Positions 40,650 to 52,308 of a stretch of 64,000 bases of DNA are shown piece after piece. Position 1 is the first letter of the stretch; each line of letters begins with the position of its first letter. Source of the DNA: Staphylococcus argenteus (GTDB lineage: Bacteria > Bacillota > Bacilli > Staphylococcales > Staphylococcaceae); the NCBI RefSeq assembly GCF_000236925.1, contig NC_016941.1, positions 806,001 to 870,000 of the forward strand, given 5' to 3'. The translations under genes were made by a program, and so were the position numbers. The notes beneath the pieces are model-generated. The model was not told the origin of the DNA, searched no databases, and saw nothing but the letters and a program-made list of their open reading frames with translations.

Positions 40650-40882
40650 TTTGAATAATACCAATTATGATGAATTAGTGCATCCCAAATATCTTTTGTT
40701 TTAAAGTTTATTTCATCATTTCTTATCGAAAATGGTGTAATAATGTCTTTATCTAACCAAGTGTTGATAAGCTCATTTGGTACACCATCTAACAACATTT
40801 CACTTTTGCTAATTATAAAACATTCCCAGTCAAGTGAAACATTTTTTGGATTCACATAATTACATTGATTATGATTATCCAT
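40646..40882 (-). CDS. Hypothetical protein (78 aa)
   Basis: Soluble, acidic, Asn/Trp-rich protein (four Trp) with no signal or membrane helix and no recognised motif. AAAGGAG lies 10 bp before the ATG. It is convergent with and overlapping yozE by 4 bp; its likely terminator is beyond yozE at 40343-40371. Confidence 0.6.
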   Translation of the reverse strand: MDNHNQCNYVNPKNVSLDWECFIISKSEMLLDGVPNELINTWLDKDIITPFSIRNDEINFKTKDIWDALIHHNWYYSN

Positions 40883-41106
40883 AAATACTCACTCCTTTAA
40901 GATTCTGTATTCTCCATTGCATTTTACCCATTATAATAATCTTTCAAACCAAAATCATAGTCACTTTTCAAAATATGTATATTAAAATCCTATGCTTTTC
41001 ACTGTAAAAAAAGTTTAAATAATGGTTTAATATATTTGGTACTCATTTTAATAAAAAGATAATATATTTTGAGCTATCAATACTTTTTATTGAAGAGGTG
41101 TTATTG

Positions 41107-41688
41107 TTGGCTAAAACGTTATATTTAATGCGCCATGGTCAAACTTTGTTTAATTTTAAGGGACTAATACAAGGATTTGGAGATTCCCCATTAACAGAAT
41201 TGGGGATTTTGCAAGCTGAAAAAGCACGTAGTTATTTTGAAAGCAAGGGGATAAACTTCGATTTATATGCATCATCAACACAAGAACGTGCAAGTGACAC
41301 ACTTGAAAATGTCGCTCCTAATCAATCATATCAACGATTAAAAGGGCTAAAAGAATGGCATTTTGGATTATTTGAAGGTGAGTCTGTATATCTATTTGAT
41401 AATTTATACAAACCTGAGGATTTATTCGGAGATCGCATCGTTCCTTTTAAAGGTGAATCAAAGCAAGATGTTGAGGATCGTATAGTTAAAGCTTTGCATG
41501 AGCTGATGTCTCAAACAAAGGATAATGCATTGGTAGTGAGTCATGGAACAATTATTGGGGTGTTTCTAAGATATTGCCTAGATAAAAATGAGGCATTGAA
41601 ACATAATATAGGTAATTGTAATATTTTAAAATTTAAATATGACAATGGAACTTTTAGCTTTGAAGAGTTGATTGATCCAAATTTATAA
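41107..41688 (+). CDS. Histidine phosphatase superfamily protein
   Basis: 193 aa. Phosphoglycerate mutase-like fold: catalytic RHGQ (9-12) near the start, Arg/Glu pair in SSTQERASDT and EWHFGLFEGE, and second His in VVSHGTIIGVF (about 141). Such proteins remove phosphate from small molecules; the substrate is unknown. A TTG at 41107 (AKTLYLMRHGQ) is chosen because GAAGAGGTG ends 6 bp before it; upstream TTG/GTG codons overlap that site. Confidence 0.85.
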   Translation: MAKTLYLMRHGQTLFNFKGLIQGFGDSPLTELGILQAEKARSYFESKGINFDLYASSTQERASDTLENVAPNQSYQRLKGLKEWHFGLFEGESVYLFDNLYKPEDLFGDRIVPFKGESKQDVEDRIVKALHELMSQTKDNALVVSHGTIIGVFLRYCLDKNEALKHNIGNCNILKFKYDNGTFSFEELIDPNL

Positions 41689-41692
41689 TAAG

Positions 41693-41745
41693 TAAAGCGT
41701 TACACATAGACAAGTTCGAGTCTTTGATGTAACGCTTTTTAATGA
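41693..41745. terminator. Hairpin terminator between convergent genes
   Basis: AAAGCGTTACA and TGTAACGCTTT with an inner paired segment and TTTTT on the plus strand. It ends the phosphatase gene and may serve the ArgO-like gene from the other side. Confidence 0.75.
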
Positions 41746-41754
41746 GACTGAAAT

Positions 41755-42372
41755 TTAAAATACTAGTTGCAGCAATTTTTGTAAAATGATGAGAGCCACA
41801 ATTATAATGATGACACTTGAAATTTTGTTGATAATTAATAATAATTTACCAGTTTTGTCGATAGAACCGACGAATTTACCTAATATTGCAAGTAAAAAGA
41901 ACCAAAGCCATGAAACACTTATACACGTGGTAGTAAATGCAATTTTTTCAATGCCATTGTAAAGAGCGGCGCTACTACCAATGACACCAATCGTATCTAA
42001 TATCGCATGAGGATTTAGTAGTGATACGGACAAGGCAAAGCTAACTTGCTTCATTGGTGACATCGCTTTTACTTGGTTGTTCATAGAAGGTTTTTCGTTC
42101 CAAATTGTCCAAGCCATATACAGTAAAAATATTAAACCAATTACATAAATAATAGCTTGTAGAATGGGCATCGACATAATTATGATAGATACACCAATAA
42201 CAGCAATACTAATTAATAAGCTATCAGACAGACCAGCTGTAAGTATTGCTGGTAATGCATATCTATATTTCGATTGGTTTGCACCTTGGTTAAATATAAA
42301 CACATTTTGTGCTCCTAATGGCAAGATAAGTCCAATCGATAAGATAAAACCATGAAGAATTGCAGAAAGCAT
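41755..42372 (-). CDS. LysE/ArgO-family amino acid exporter
   Basis: 205 aa with about six transmembrane segments. The N-terminal signature GLILPLGAQNVFIFNQG (about 14-30) is that of LysE/YggA exporters for basic amino acids such as arginine or lysine. The ATG at 42372 (MLSAILHGF) is preceded by AAAGGGG; an upstream in-frame ATG lacks such a site. The exported substrate is inferred from the family. Confidence 0.87.
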   Translation of the reverse strand: MLSAILHGFILSIGLILPLGAQNVFIFNQGANQSKYRYALPAILTAGLSDSLLISIAVIGVSIIIMSMPILQAIIYVIGLIFLLYMAWTIWNEKPSMNNQVKAMSPMKQVSFALSVSLLNPHAILDTIGVIGSSAALYNGIEKIAFTTTCISVSWLWFFLLAILGKFVGSIDKTGKLLLIINKISSVIIIIVALIILQKLLQLVF

Positions 42373-42440
42373 AAGAATAATCCCCTTTAAAGTATTGAAA
42401 ATTCTGAAAATATATATAATCAAAGCATATCAAATAAAAT

Positions 42441-42469
42441 AAAACTGCTCAATATAAGAGCAGTTTAGA
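42441..42469 (-). terminator. Terminator of the GNAT gene
   Basis: AAACTGCTC and GAGCAGTTT with a 6-nt loop; T-rich on the minus strand after the gene ending at 42538. Confidence 0.7.
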
Positions 42470-42537
42470 ATGGATTGGTTTTGTTTTTATGATTTGAATT
42501 TATTAGAAATGAAGAAATATATAAATATAAAACTGAA

Positions 42538-43029
42538 TTACTTATTAATCAAATCATAAAAAAGCCAATGTTCATCAAAATAAGAATTGCCTATTTTAAT
42601 TGCATTTTTTTCAAAACCGAGAATGTCGAATCCAAGAGCACTATAAAAAACTTTTGCACCTATATTGTTTGATACAATTGATGTAAGTACAGATTCAAAG
42701 TTATTCTGTCGTGCATAGCTAATGATGTAATTAATGAGCTCGCTATTAATCGATTTATCGTTATTGTTAACAAAGTTGTATTTAATTAATGATTTGTGCT
42801 CTTTTCCTACATATCGAATTTGTTCTAGCGTAGCCGTAGCAACGAGTGTGTTACGGTCATAACAGCCAAAGACGATACATGTCGGTAAAGTTTCATCTAA
42901 AATGTCATGTATTAAGGTGTCAGTCATAGTTTGACTATAATGTGAATCTTGAGTGAATTCTTCTTTGACTGTCGAAACGAGTCGTTTATACTCATTAAAA
43001 TCATCATTTGTTAATGTTTTAATTTTCAT
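42538..43029 (-). CDS. GNAT-type N-acetyltransferase
   Basis: 163 aa. Beta-alpha acetyltransferase fold: central strand CIVFGCYDRNTLVATATLEQI (about 52-72) and the late motif NIGAKVFYSALGFDILGFEKNAIKI (about 124-148) with the typical N-x-x-A-x-x-F-Y-x-x-x-G-F. The classic Q/R-x-x-G-x-G/A acetyl-CoA loop is weak here. Substrate unknown. AAGGAGG precedes the ATG. Confidence 0.75.
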   Translation of the reverse strand: MKIKTLTNDDFNEYKRLVSTVKEEFTQDSHYSQTMTDTLIHDILDETLPTCIVFGCYDRNTLVATATLEQIRYVGKEHKSLIKYNFVNNNDKSINSELINYIISYARQNNFESVLTSIVSNNIGAKVFYSALGFDILGFEKNAIKIGNSYFDEHWLFYDLINK

Positions 43030-43158
43030 TACTGACCTCCTTAATCATTATTAAGAAAGATTTTGTGCTAAAAAAATTTCTTAATTACATATTAAAATGT
43101 TTATTAAAATTTTGCAATCACTGATTTAAATGCACATTCTTGTAAATTGAGAATTAAT

Positions 43159-43275
43159 TTAATTTAAATTCTGCTTAAGTCTTTGCTTAAAATGAATACT
43201 CCAGCGATTAGAATTTTCATCTTCGAAGTAATATAAAATTGGCAAAACCCATGCCACTATTGGAACCGGTACCAT
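43159..43275 (-). CDS. Possible 38-aa membrane peptide or gene remnant
   Basis: An ATG-started frame: MVPVPIVAWVLPILYYFEDE followed by NSNRWSIHFKQRLKQNLN. One hydrophobic helix then a basic tail. It is open for 13 further codons upstream without a start codon, so it may be the surviving C-terminus of a larger membrane protein. The ribosome site is weak. Otherwise 43,030-43,435 contains no gene. Confidence 0.35.
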   Translation of the reverse strand: MVPVPIVAWVLPILYYFEDENSNRWSIHFKQRLKQNLN

Positions 43276-43345
43276 TATAAAACCATCAATAATGCTTTGT
43301 TTTTTATTAAAATTAATATGAATTTACTATGCTAATCTTAACGAA

Positions 43346-43384
43346 AAAACCAACCAAAAATTTCCGAAAAAATTTGGTTGGTAA
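43346..43384 (-). terminator. ohr terminator
   Basis: ACCAACCAAA and TTTGGTTGGT form the stem. The T run is on the minus strand, 50 bp after the ohr stop. Confidence 0.8.
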
Positions 43385-43435
43385 ATGTGAAAATTATGTG
43401 AAATATTACATTTGTATCTATTAAGTCTAAATTTA

Positions 43436-43858
43436 TTAATCTACTATACTTACATTTAAATCTACATTTACATTTCCGTGAATAGCTTTTGAATATGGAC
43501 AAAACTCATGTGCCATTTGTAAGTATTTTTTAGCTTCATCTTGAGATAATACATTTTTAACTGTAGCTTCTATTGCAACGCTTAATTTAGGACTTTCGGA
43601 ATTGGAATCATCTTCTAATCTCACAGTTATTGTTACTTCTGGTTTTGCATCACGAATTTTGTGTTGTTTTAAAATTAGGTCAAACGCACCATTGAAACAA
43701 GATGCATATCCTGCAGCAAATAATTGTTCAGGATTTGTTGCTTTTCCATCTGCTTGTGCTGGTGGAATGATATCAATATCTAATGCATAATCATCTGTAT
43801 AAACATGACCTTTACGACCACCGATATTGGTAGCTTTTGTTTCATATTGTATTGCCAT
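43436..43858 (-). CDS. ohr: Organic hydroperoxide resistance protein (Ohr/OsmC family)
   Basis: 140 aa. The two redox cysteines are in GYASCFNGA (about 54) and EFCPYSKA (about 119), matching Ohr thiol peroxidases that reduce organic hydroperoxides with lipoylated partners. AGGAGG lies before the ATG at 43858. It is divergent from aroD with about 150 bp between. No OhrR-type regulator is adjacent. Confidence 0.9.
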   Translation of the reverse strand: MAIQYETKATNIGGRKGHVYTDDYALDIDIIPPAQADGKATNPEQLFAAGYASCFNGAFDLILKQHKIRDAKPEVTITVRLEDDSNSESPKLSVAIEATVKNVLSQDEAKKYLQMAHEFCPYSKAIHGNVNVDLNVSIVD

Positions 43859-43991
43859 CGCTATGACCTCCTAAAATAAATTACGTTTATGCTATACCCA
43901 AATTAATATTAGGTAATCTTCATTGATTTTAGTAACGTATTATTGAATGATGAAAAGTAGTTGTTTACAATGAAATATAATGAGCGACTGA

Positions 43992-44726
<735 letters not shown>

Positions 44727-44807
44727 GATGTAAGTCGTTTGCTTTTAAAGATAGGCTGCTTTATAATTGAGAAGTATTATCATTGTTCGTGGAGGAGCGA
44801 TTTTATA

Positions 44808-45347
44808 ATGGAATTACAACAAGCAATAGCTAATAGAAGAAGTGTGAAAAAGTTTAAAAGAGATATGCACATAGATGATGCATTGCTATACCAAGCAATC
44901 GAAAAGGCTGCTGATGCTCCAAATCACGGAATGAGGGAACCTTGGAGAGTTGTGCATGTTCCAAAGGATCGATTAGGGGAAATGAGTAAAGATATATCTA
45001 AATTTGCATTTCCCAATGAATTAGATAAACAACAATCTCATTACGAGGCAGTAACGAACCTTGGTGGCATGTTACTACTTATTTTAAAAACTGACCCAAG
45101 ACAACGCCAAAATGATGAAAACTATTTTGCATTTGGTGCGTATACTCAAAATTTAATGTTATTACTTTATGAAGCGGGAATTGGTACATGTTGGAAATCA
45201 CCATTATATATTTATGATCCGAAAGTAAGAAAAACATTAGGAATTAAAAAAGATGAGGTTTTAGCCGGATTCTTGTATTTAACAGATTTAGAAGACCATA
45301 TGCCTAAAGCACCTCGTAAAAACAGAAATTTAATTACTTTATATTAA
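44808..45347 (+). CDS. Nitroreductase-family flavoprotein
   Basis: 179 aa. FMN-binding N-terminus ANRRSVKKFKRD (about 8-19), and AADAPNHGMREPW (about 34-46) and GIGTCWKSPLYI (about 123), typical of the YdjA/nitroreductase fold. It reduces nitro compounds, quinones or other acceptors with NAD(P)H; the physiological substrate is unknown. The ATG at 44808 follows GGAGGAGCG. It may be transcribed with aroD, 81 bp upstream. Confidence 0.88.
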   Translation: MELQQAIANRRSVKKFKRDMHIDDALLYQAIEKAADAPNHGMREPWRVVHVPKDRLGEMSKDISKFAFPNELDKQQSHYEAVTNLGGMLLLILKTDPRQRQNDENYFAFGAYTQNLMLLLYEAGIGTCWKSPLYIYDPKVRKTLGIKKDEVLAGFLYLTDLEDHMPKAPRKNRNLITLY

Positions 45348-45361
45348 TAAGGTAAGATATA

Positions 45362-45447
45362 GAAAAAGCTGAGACGCGGTAATGTGCGCCTAAATGTTAG
45401 AATTCATACTAATTAGGGCTTCATTACACAGTTGTCTCAGCTTTTTA
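45362..45447. terminator. Large bidirectional hairpin between convergent genes
   Basis: Outer arms AAAAAGCTGAGAC and GTCTCAGCTTTTT pair perfectly, with an inner stem GGTAATG/CATTAC and CCTAA/TTAGG. It ends the nitroreductase (+) and thioredoxin-like (-) transcripts. Confidence 0.85.
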
Positions 45448-45483
45448 TTATTTTGTAAATACTGTCTGTATTCAGCAATATTA

Positions 45484-45804
45484 CTACTTAAATGTTTCAG
45501 CTAAAAATGATTCCACTTGTTCAGGAGATTTTGCATTAGCTGAATGTAAATGTGCAATTTTATCACCATTTTTAAATACTAATAAACTAGGGATACCCAT
45601 GACTTCGTTTTCAACTACTACATCTTCTAATTCATCGCGATTAACGGTATACCATTCGTAGTCATTATATTTTTCTACAATTGGATCAATCCACATATCC
45701 ATTGCACGACAGTCAGGGCACCAGCCTGCCTCAAATTTAATAATCACTGGGTTATCACTGTTAATTACAGATTTGAATTCTTCATTACTTTTAATTGCTT
45801 GCAT
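45484..45804 (-). CDS. Thioredoxin-family protein
   Basis: 106 aa, full thioredoxin fold with active site WCPDC (Cys29 and Cys32) and cis-Pro in MGIPSLLVF (about 72). The CPDC motif differs from CGPC of TrxA, suggesting a specialised redox partner. AGGAGCTG precedes the start. Single gene. Confidence 0.9.
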   Translation of the reverse strand: MQAIKSNEEFKSVINSDNPVIIKFEAGWCPDCRAMDMWIDPIVEKYNDYEWYTVNRDELEDVVVENEVMGIPSLLVFKNGDKIAHLHSANAKSPEQVESFLAETFK

Positions 45805-45946
45805 AGTTACAGCTCCTCTTGTTAGTTTGATAATTTTATTATAGCTAAACTTCTTGTTTATTAAAAAATTTTAGCCTCAAAATAAAAGCCTTTTGCCATG
45901 GAAAATGATATATTTATGTTAAATATATAAAGGAGGTAACAGTCGC

Positions 45947-46303
45947 ATGATTAAATTTTATCAATATAAAAATTGTACAACTTGTAAAAAGGCAGCAAAG
46001 TTTTTAGCTGAATATGGCGTAAGTTATGAACCAATTGATATTGTTCAACATACACCTACAATAAATGAATTTAAAACAATTATTGCTGAAACAGGTGTTG
46101 AGATTAATAAATTATTTAACACACATGGTGCAAAATATCGTGAACTAGACTTAAAAAATAAATTACAAACGTTATCTGACGATGAAAAATTAGAATTGTT
46201 ATCATCAGACGGTATGTTAGTAAAACGTCCATTAGCTATTTTAGGTGATAAAATTACGTTAGGATTTAAAGAAGATCAATATAAAGAGACTTGGTTAGCG
46301 TAA
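45947..46303 (+). CDS. ArsC/Spx-family protein (YusI-like)
   Basis: 118 aa, thioredoxin-like ArsC fold with Cys10-x-x-Cys13 (NCTTCKK) near the start and VKRPLAIL near residue 92 as in ArsC-related YusI/YffB proteins. It is not the low-molecular-weight phosphatase-type arsenate reductase, and the helix for RNA polymerase binding that marks Spx cannot be confirmed. AAAGGAGG precedes the ATG. It sits just upstream of gcvH, as in Bacillus (yusI-gcvH). Confidence 0.87.
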   Translation: MIKFYQYKNCTTCKKAAKFLAEYGVSYEPIDIVQHTPTINEFKTIIAETGVEINKLFNTHGAKYRELDLKNKLQTLSDDEKLELLSSDGMLVKRPLAILGDKITLGFKEDQYKETWLA

Positions 46304-46448
46304 TAATAATGTAATCGTTTACTAAATGTCTCGATATTTAGAAACATTACATGTAAAATGAAAGAAGCTATGCAATTGTTAATTTTTATAAATATAGTTG
46401 AATAGCATCTAGCCTTATGGCATCATTAATGTTGTAAAGAACAATTAG

Positions 46449-46841
<393 letters not shown>

Positions 46842-46848
46842 TCACTAC

Positions 46849-46886
46849 GTAACTCCTTAATTTAATATTGAGGAGTTAATTTTTGG
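46849..46886 (+). terminator. gcvH terminator
   Basis: TAACTCCTTAAT and ATTGAGGAGTTA followed by ATTTTT. Confidence 0.8.
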
Positions 46887-47018
46887 TCTGAGTTAGTAAA
46901 TAATACGAAATAAATTTAATAGGTACTATGATTTGAAACAATGCTACATTTTATTATTAAAGAATGACGAAAATAATGTATTAAGCTATTTTATAAATAT
47001 AAATTTGGGGAAATTAAA

Positions 47019-47897
47019 ATGCTAAACATTCAAGACGTTAGTCATCTTTCTAAAAAAGAGCAAGAAGCATATAACCGTTTCGTAGAATCTGTAGAAAACG
47101 GTAATTTACCAGTATTACCATGTATTGAAATGAATCTAAAAGAGATGAAAGAAGAAACATTGAATCAGAGTAAGATTGGTGGAATGCCATTTTTAAAATC
47201 TTTTAAAGATATACCATTGGATGAAAATGAAGTGCCAATGATATTGTTAGCGCAGATTAATTTGAGTGAACTTCCAGAACAACAAAAATTATTTCCTGTA
47301 AAAGAAGGAATATTGCAGTTTTGGATTAGTTCAGAAGATCCGATGTATGGTATGTCGGAGAATTTAAAGGAAAATAATATCAACTCGAGACTTGTATATA
47401 TCAAAGAGCCAATCACCGATTTATCATTGGAAGAAATTCAATCACATATGAAGTCAATAGATTCAAAAAATGAAGATATACCGTTTAGTGGGGCATTTTC
47501 TATAGAATTTAAGCTGACGAATCAAACAATTACATGTGCTGATTATAAGTTCGATGAGGACGTCCTTGAATTGTGGAATAAAGTCAATCCAGCCTTTAAG
47601 TTAGAATCAATGTTTGGTGATTATGATGAATTAATGGAACCTGTGTGCAACACATTTACTGCTAAAGAACCATTTAATCAGCTTGGTGGTTTTCCTTACT
47701 TTGATCAAAGAGATCCAAGAACGAATGATCAAGAACTGAAAATGTATGATAGAGTATTATTGCAAATTGACTCCACAAGAGATGGTAGTTCTTCGATTAT
47801 GTGGGGTGACCTAGGTATTGCTAATATCTTAGTTAAGTCTACCGATCTTGAGGCTATGAAGTTTGATGATTACATGTATTCATGGGATTGCAGTTAA
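47019..47897 (+). CDS. DUF1963 (YwqG-like) protein
   Basis: 292 aa, soluble. The pattern SKIGGMPFL (about 51), LAQINLSELP (about 77), LQFWISSEDPMYG and a late GGFPYFDQRDPR and LLQIDS is that of the DUF1963/YwqG family, whose role is unknown but which is sometimes found with polymorphic toxin genes. No toxin or partner gene is adjacent. The ribosome site is GGGGAAATT. Single gene between two terminators. Confidence 0.8.
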   Translation: MLNIQDVSHLSKKEQEAYNRFVESVENGNLPVLPCIEMNLKEMKEETLNQSKIGGMPFLKSFKDIPLDENEVPMILLAQINLSELPEQQKLFPVKEGILQFWISSEDPMYGMSENLKENNINSRLVYIKEPITDLSLEEIQSHMKSIDSKNEDIPFSGAFSIEFKLTNQTITCADYKFDEDVLELWNKVNPAFKLESMFGDYDELMEPVCNTFTAKEPFNQLGGFPYFDQRDPRTNDQELKMYDRVLLQIDSTRDGSSSIMWGDLGIANILVKSTDLEAMKFDDYMYSWDCS

Positions 47898-47941
47898 CTC
47901 AGTCGTAAATAAAATGATTAACTTTAATAAGATGTAGTAAT

Positions 47942-47974
47942 AAACCTTACTTGTTGAAAAGTGAGGTTTTTACT
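47942..47974 (+). terminator. Terminator
   Basis: AAACCTTACT and AGTGAGGTTT with a short loop and TTTTT. Confidence 0.75.
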
Positions 47975-48125
47975 TATGCAAATTGTCCTTGAAAGCCAAA
48001 AGTGTTAATTTTGTAATCATTACATTAAGCTTGCTTAAATTTGTTATGATTTATGTTTTATTCAAGGTAATAATGTGAAATGATACAGTGACAGGTTTTT
48101 TATTGATTTTTAAAGGGTGATGATT

Positions 48126-48512
48126 ATGGCTATTGTAAATAAGGTAATAATTGTTGAAGGAAAATCAGATAAAAAAAGAGTTCAACAAGTCATTGCAGAA
48201 CCAGTAAATATTATTTGTACGCATGGCACGATGAGTATAGATAAAATTGATGATATGATAGAATCGCTTTATGGGAAACAAGTTTATGTGTTAGCAGATT
48301 CTGATGATGAGGGAGAACGCATAAGGAAATGGTTTAAACGCTATTTAAGCGAAAGTGAACATATATTTATAGATAAAACCTATTGTCAAGTTGCTAACTG
48401 TCCTAAAAAATATTTGGCGAATGTACTTACTAGACATGGTTTCAATTGTAAGAAAGAATCAACTCTCATACCTAATTTAAATACTGAAAGGTTAGTTTTA
48501 GCGAATGAATAA
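48126..48512 (+). CDS. TOPRIM-domain protein (YusF-like)
   Basis: 128 aa. A lone TOPRIM fold: VIIVEGKSDKK (about 7-17) with the catalytic Glu, and VLADSDDEGERIRKW (about 57-71) with the DxD acidic pair. Such stand-alone TOPRIM proteins relate to RNase M5 and primases; function is unknown. The ATG at 48126 fits AAAGGGTG upstream; codons at 48117 and 48120 are alternatives. Its end overlaps the start of the thioredoxin-like gene. Confidence 0.8.
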   Translation: MAIVNKVIIVEGKSDKKRVQQVIAEPVNIICTHGTMSIDKIDDMIESLYGKQVYVLADSDDEGERIRKWFKRYLSESEHIFIDKTYCQVANCPKKYLANVLTRHGFNCKKESTLIPNLNTERLVLANE

Positions 48513-48801
48513 TTCAATTGACATCACAGATGTAACGACGCATTATGAGGAAGAAAAACATTTAATCTTTGGTTATACACCAACATGTGGTACCTGTAAG
48601 GTTTCAGAAAGAATGTTAGATATTGCTAATGAAATACTAAAGTTACCACTAATTAAAATAGATTTAAACTTTCATCCTCAATTTTGTGAAGATATGCAAA
48701 TTATGTCAGTGCCGATTTTATTATTAATGAATAAGGATAAAGAAGTAAAACGAATTTATGCATTTCAATCGGTGACTGATTTGTTAGAAAATTTAAAATA
48801 G
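48505..48801 (+). CDS. Thioredoxin-like protein (YusE-like)
   Basis: 98 aa with active-site motif TPTCGTCK (Cys28 and Cys31) and a cis-Pro in MSVPILLLM. It overlaps the TOPRIM gene by 8 bp, so the pair is translationally coupled; the same yusF-yusE order precedes metNPQ in Bacillus. Redox partner unknown. Confidence 0.85.
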   Translation: MNNSIDITDVTTHYEEEKHLIFGYTPTCGTCKVSERMLDIANEILKLPLIKIDLNFHPQFCEDMQIMSVPILLLMNKDKEVKRIYAFQSVTDLLENLK

Positions 48802-48858
48802 TTATTGACGAAATTTTACTAAGGTGTTAGGATTAATACAAATTAAATAATGCGTATA

Positions 48859-48962
48859 CTCTTATCGAGAGTGGTGGAGGGATGTGCCCTACGAAGCCCG
48901 GCAACCGTCTTATATAGAAATGGTGCCAATTCACATAAAGTTATGACTTTTGAAGATGAGAG
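48859..48962 (+). promoter_or_regulatory. SAM-I riboswitch (S-box)
   Basis: P1 arms CTCTTATC (48859-48866) and GATGAGAG (48955-48962) enclose the S-box core: GAGAGTGGTGGAGGGA, then ACGAAGCCCGGCAACC, with the kink-turn GA pairs. With S-adenosylmethionine bound, P1 forms and the downstream terminator folds; without it the antiterminator forms. Confidence 0.95.
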
Positions 48963-48977
48963 AAACAATACTTCTAT

Positions 48978-50765
<1,788 letters not shown>

Positions 50766-50782
50766 ATTGGGGGTTTCATTTT

Positions 50783-51604
50783 ATGAAAAAATTATTTGGA
50801 TTTTTATTAGTATTAACATTTGCAGTTGTATTAACGGCTTGCGGTAATGGAAATAAAGGCGGTAGCGATGACAAGAAAATTACGGTTGGTGCTTCACCAG
50901 CACCGCATGCTGAAATTTTAGAAAAAGCGAAACCATTATTAAAGAAAAAAGGTTATGATCTTGAAATTAAAACAATCAACGATTACACGACACCTAATAA
51001 ATTGTTAGATAAAGGCGAAATCGATGCAAACTATTTCCAACATACACTTTATTTAAATACTGAGAAAAAAGATAAAGGATACAAAATAGTAAGTGCTGGA
51101 GACGTTCATTTAGAACCAATGGCTGTATATTCTAAAAAGTATAAAAGCTTAAAAGAATTACCAAAAGGTGCTACAGTATATGTTTCAAACAATCCAGCTG
51201 AAGAAGGACGTTTCTTGAAATTCTTTGTTGATGCAGGATTAATTAAAATTAAAAAAGGCGTAAAAATTGAAGACGCGAAATTCAGCGATATTACTGAAAA
51301 TAAAAAAGATATCAAATTCAATAACAAACAATCAGCAGAATTCTTACCTAAAATTTATCAAAACGAAGATGCTGATGCGGTTATCATTAACTCAAACTTT
51401 GCAATCGAACAAAAACTAAATCCTAAAAAAGATTCAATTGCTGTCGAAAGTGCAAAAGATAATCCATATGCTAACTTAATTGCAGTTAAAGAAGGTCATC
51501 AAGATGATAAGAAAATTAAAGCGTTAATTGAAGTGTTACAATCTAAAGATATTCAAAACTTCATTAATGAAAAATACAATGGTGCAGTCATTCCTGCTAA
51601 ATAA
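50783..51604 (+). CDS. metQ: Methionine-binding lipoprotein
   Basis: 273 aa. Lipobox LTAC with Cys20; NlpA/MetQ family substrate-binding protein with VGASPAPHAEIL (about 36) and NYFQHTLYL (about 82). It captures methionine outside the membrane for MetNI. Last gene of the riboswitch operon, followed by a terminator. Confidence 0.95.
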   Translation: MKKLFGFLLVLTFAVVLTACGNGNKGGSDDKKITVGASPAPHAEILEKAKPLLKKKGYDLEIKTINDYTTPNKLLDKGEIDANYFQHTLYLNTEKKDKGYKIVSAGDVHLEPMAVYSKKYKSLKELPKGATVYVSNNPAEEGRFLKFFVDAGLIKIKKGVKIEDAKFSDITENKKDIKFNNKQSAEFLPKIYQNEDADAVIINSNFAIEQKLNPKKDSIAVESAKDNPYANLIAVKEGHQDDKKIKALIEVLQSKDIQNFINEKYNGAVIPAK

Positions 51605-51609
51605 TTTAT

Positions 51610-51646
51610 TACAAGCTCAGTAACGTCAAGTTGCTGGGCTTTTTGT
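51610..51646 (+). terminator. metNIQ terminator
   Basis: AAGCTCAGTAAC and GTTGCTGGGCTT with a short loop and TTTTT. Confidence 0.8.
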
Positions 51647-51808
51647 GAGCTATACATTTCCAATGAAAATTAAACAATATTCAATATAAAGTATATTATT
51701 TATTAAACAGTAAAGTAATAACCGGTAATTTAGCTTACTTTACATTGAATTTTTTTCACTCGTTATATAATGAAGCTAAATATTTTCACAAAATTATTTG
51801 AGTTAAAT

Positions 51809-51833
51809 GTTTAGACGTTTTTTAATTGGGTAA
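51809..51833 (+). promoter_or_regulatory. SigB-type promoter of the CsbD gene
   Basis: GTTTAG, 13-nt spacer, GGGTAA, close to the GTTTAA-N12-15-GGGTAT consensus. It ends 38 bp before the ATG, and CsbD proteins are classic SigB targets. Confidence 0.8.
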
Positions 51834-51871
51834 ATTTAAATTACAACATTTATTTCAAGGAGGCATTCATT

Positions 51872-52066
51872 ATGGCAGACGAAAGTAAATTTGAACAAGC
51901 AAAAGGTAACGTTAAAGAAACAGTAGGAAACGTTACTGATAATAAAGATTTAGAAAACGAAGGTAAAGAAGATAAAGCTTCTGGTAAAGCTAAAGAATTC
52001 GTTGAAAATGCAAAAGAAAAAGCAACTGATTTTATAGATAAAGTAAAAGGTAACAAAGGCGAGTAA
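51872..52066 (+). CDS. CsbD-family general stress protein
   Basis: 64 aa, highly charged and probably helical, with [29 protein letters not shown] typical of the family and ending KVKGNKGE. It is abundant in stressed and stationary cells of Bacillales; the molecular role is unknown. AAGGAGG precedes the ATG. Preceded by a SigB-type promoter and followed by a terminator. Confidence 0.9.
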   Translation: MADESKFEQAKGNVKETVGNVTDNKDLENEGKEDKASGKAKEFVENAKEKATDFIDKVKGNKGE

Positions 52067-52097
52067 TTTTACTTTTAAATCCTAATACACTACGCAT

Positions 52098-52137
52098 GCC
52101 ACTTAGTCGGTATAAATATCGGCTAGGTGGTTTTGCT
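52098..52137 (+). terminator. CsbD gene terminator
   Basis: CCACTTAGTCG and CGGCTAGGTGG with G-U pairs, followed by TTTT. Confidence 0.7.
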
Positions 52138-52207
52138 GTGTGTGTACGAAATTTTGTCATCCATGACTTAGTTAATATTAATTTTAATGAAAGAAAGAGT
52201 CTAAATT

Positions 52208-52280
52208 AAAAAACTCGTTAACTAATTTCAATGGTAAGCAATAAAAATTTAATCCTACATTGAAAGTAATTAACGAGAAA
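52208..52280 (-). terminator. Terminator of the DUF368 gene
   Basis: CTCGTTAA..TTTCAATG and CATTGAAA..TTAACGAG form a long stem. T-rich DNA follows on the minus strand (TTTTTTAATTT). Confidence 0.75.
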
Positions 52281-52308
52281 AAGTGAATCAAAAATTGTTC
52301 GCGAATGG

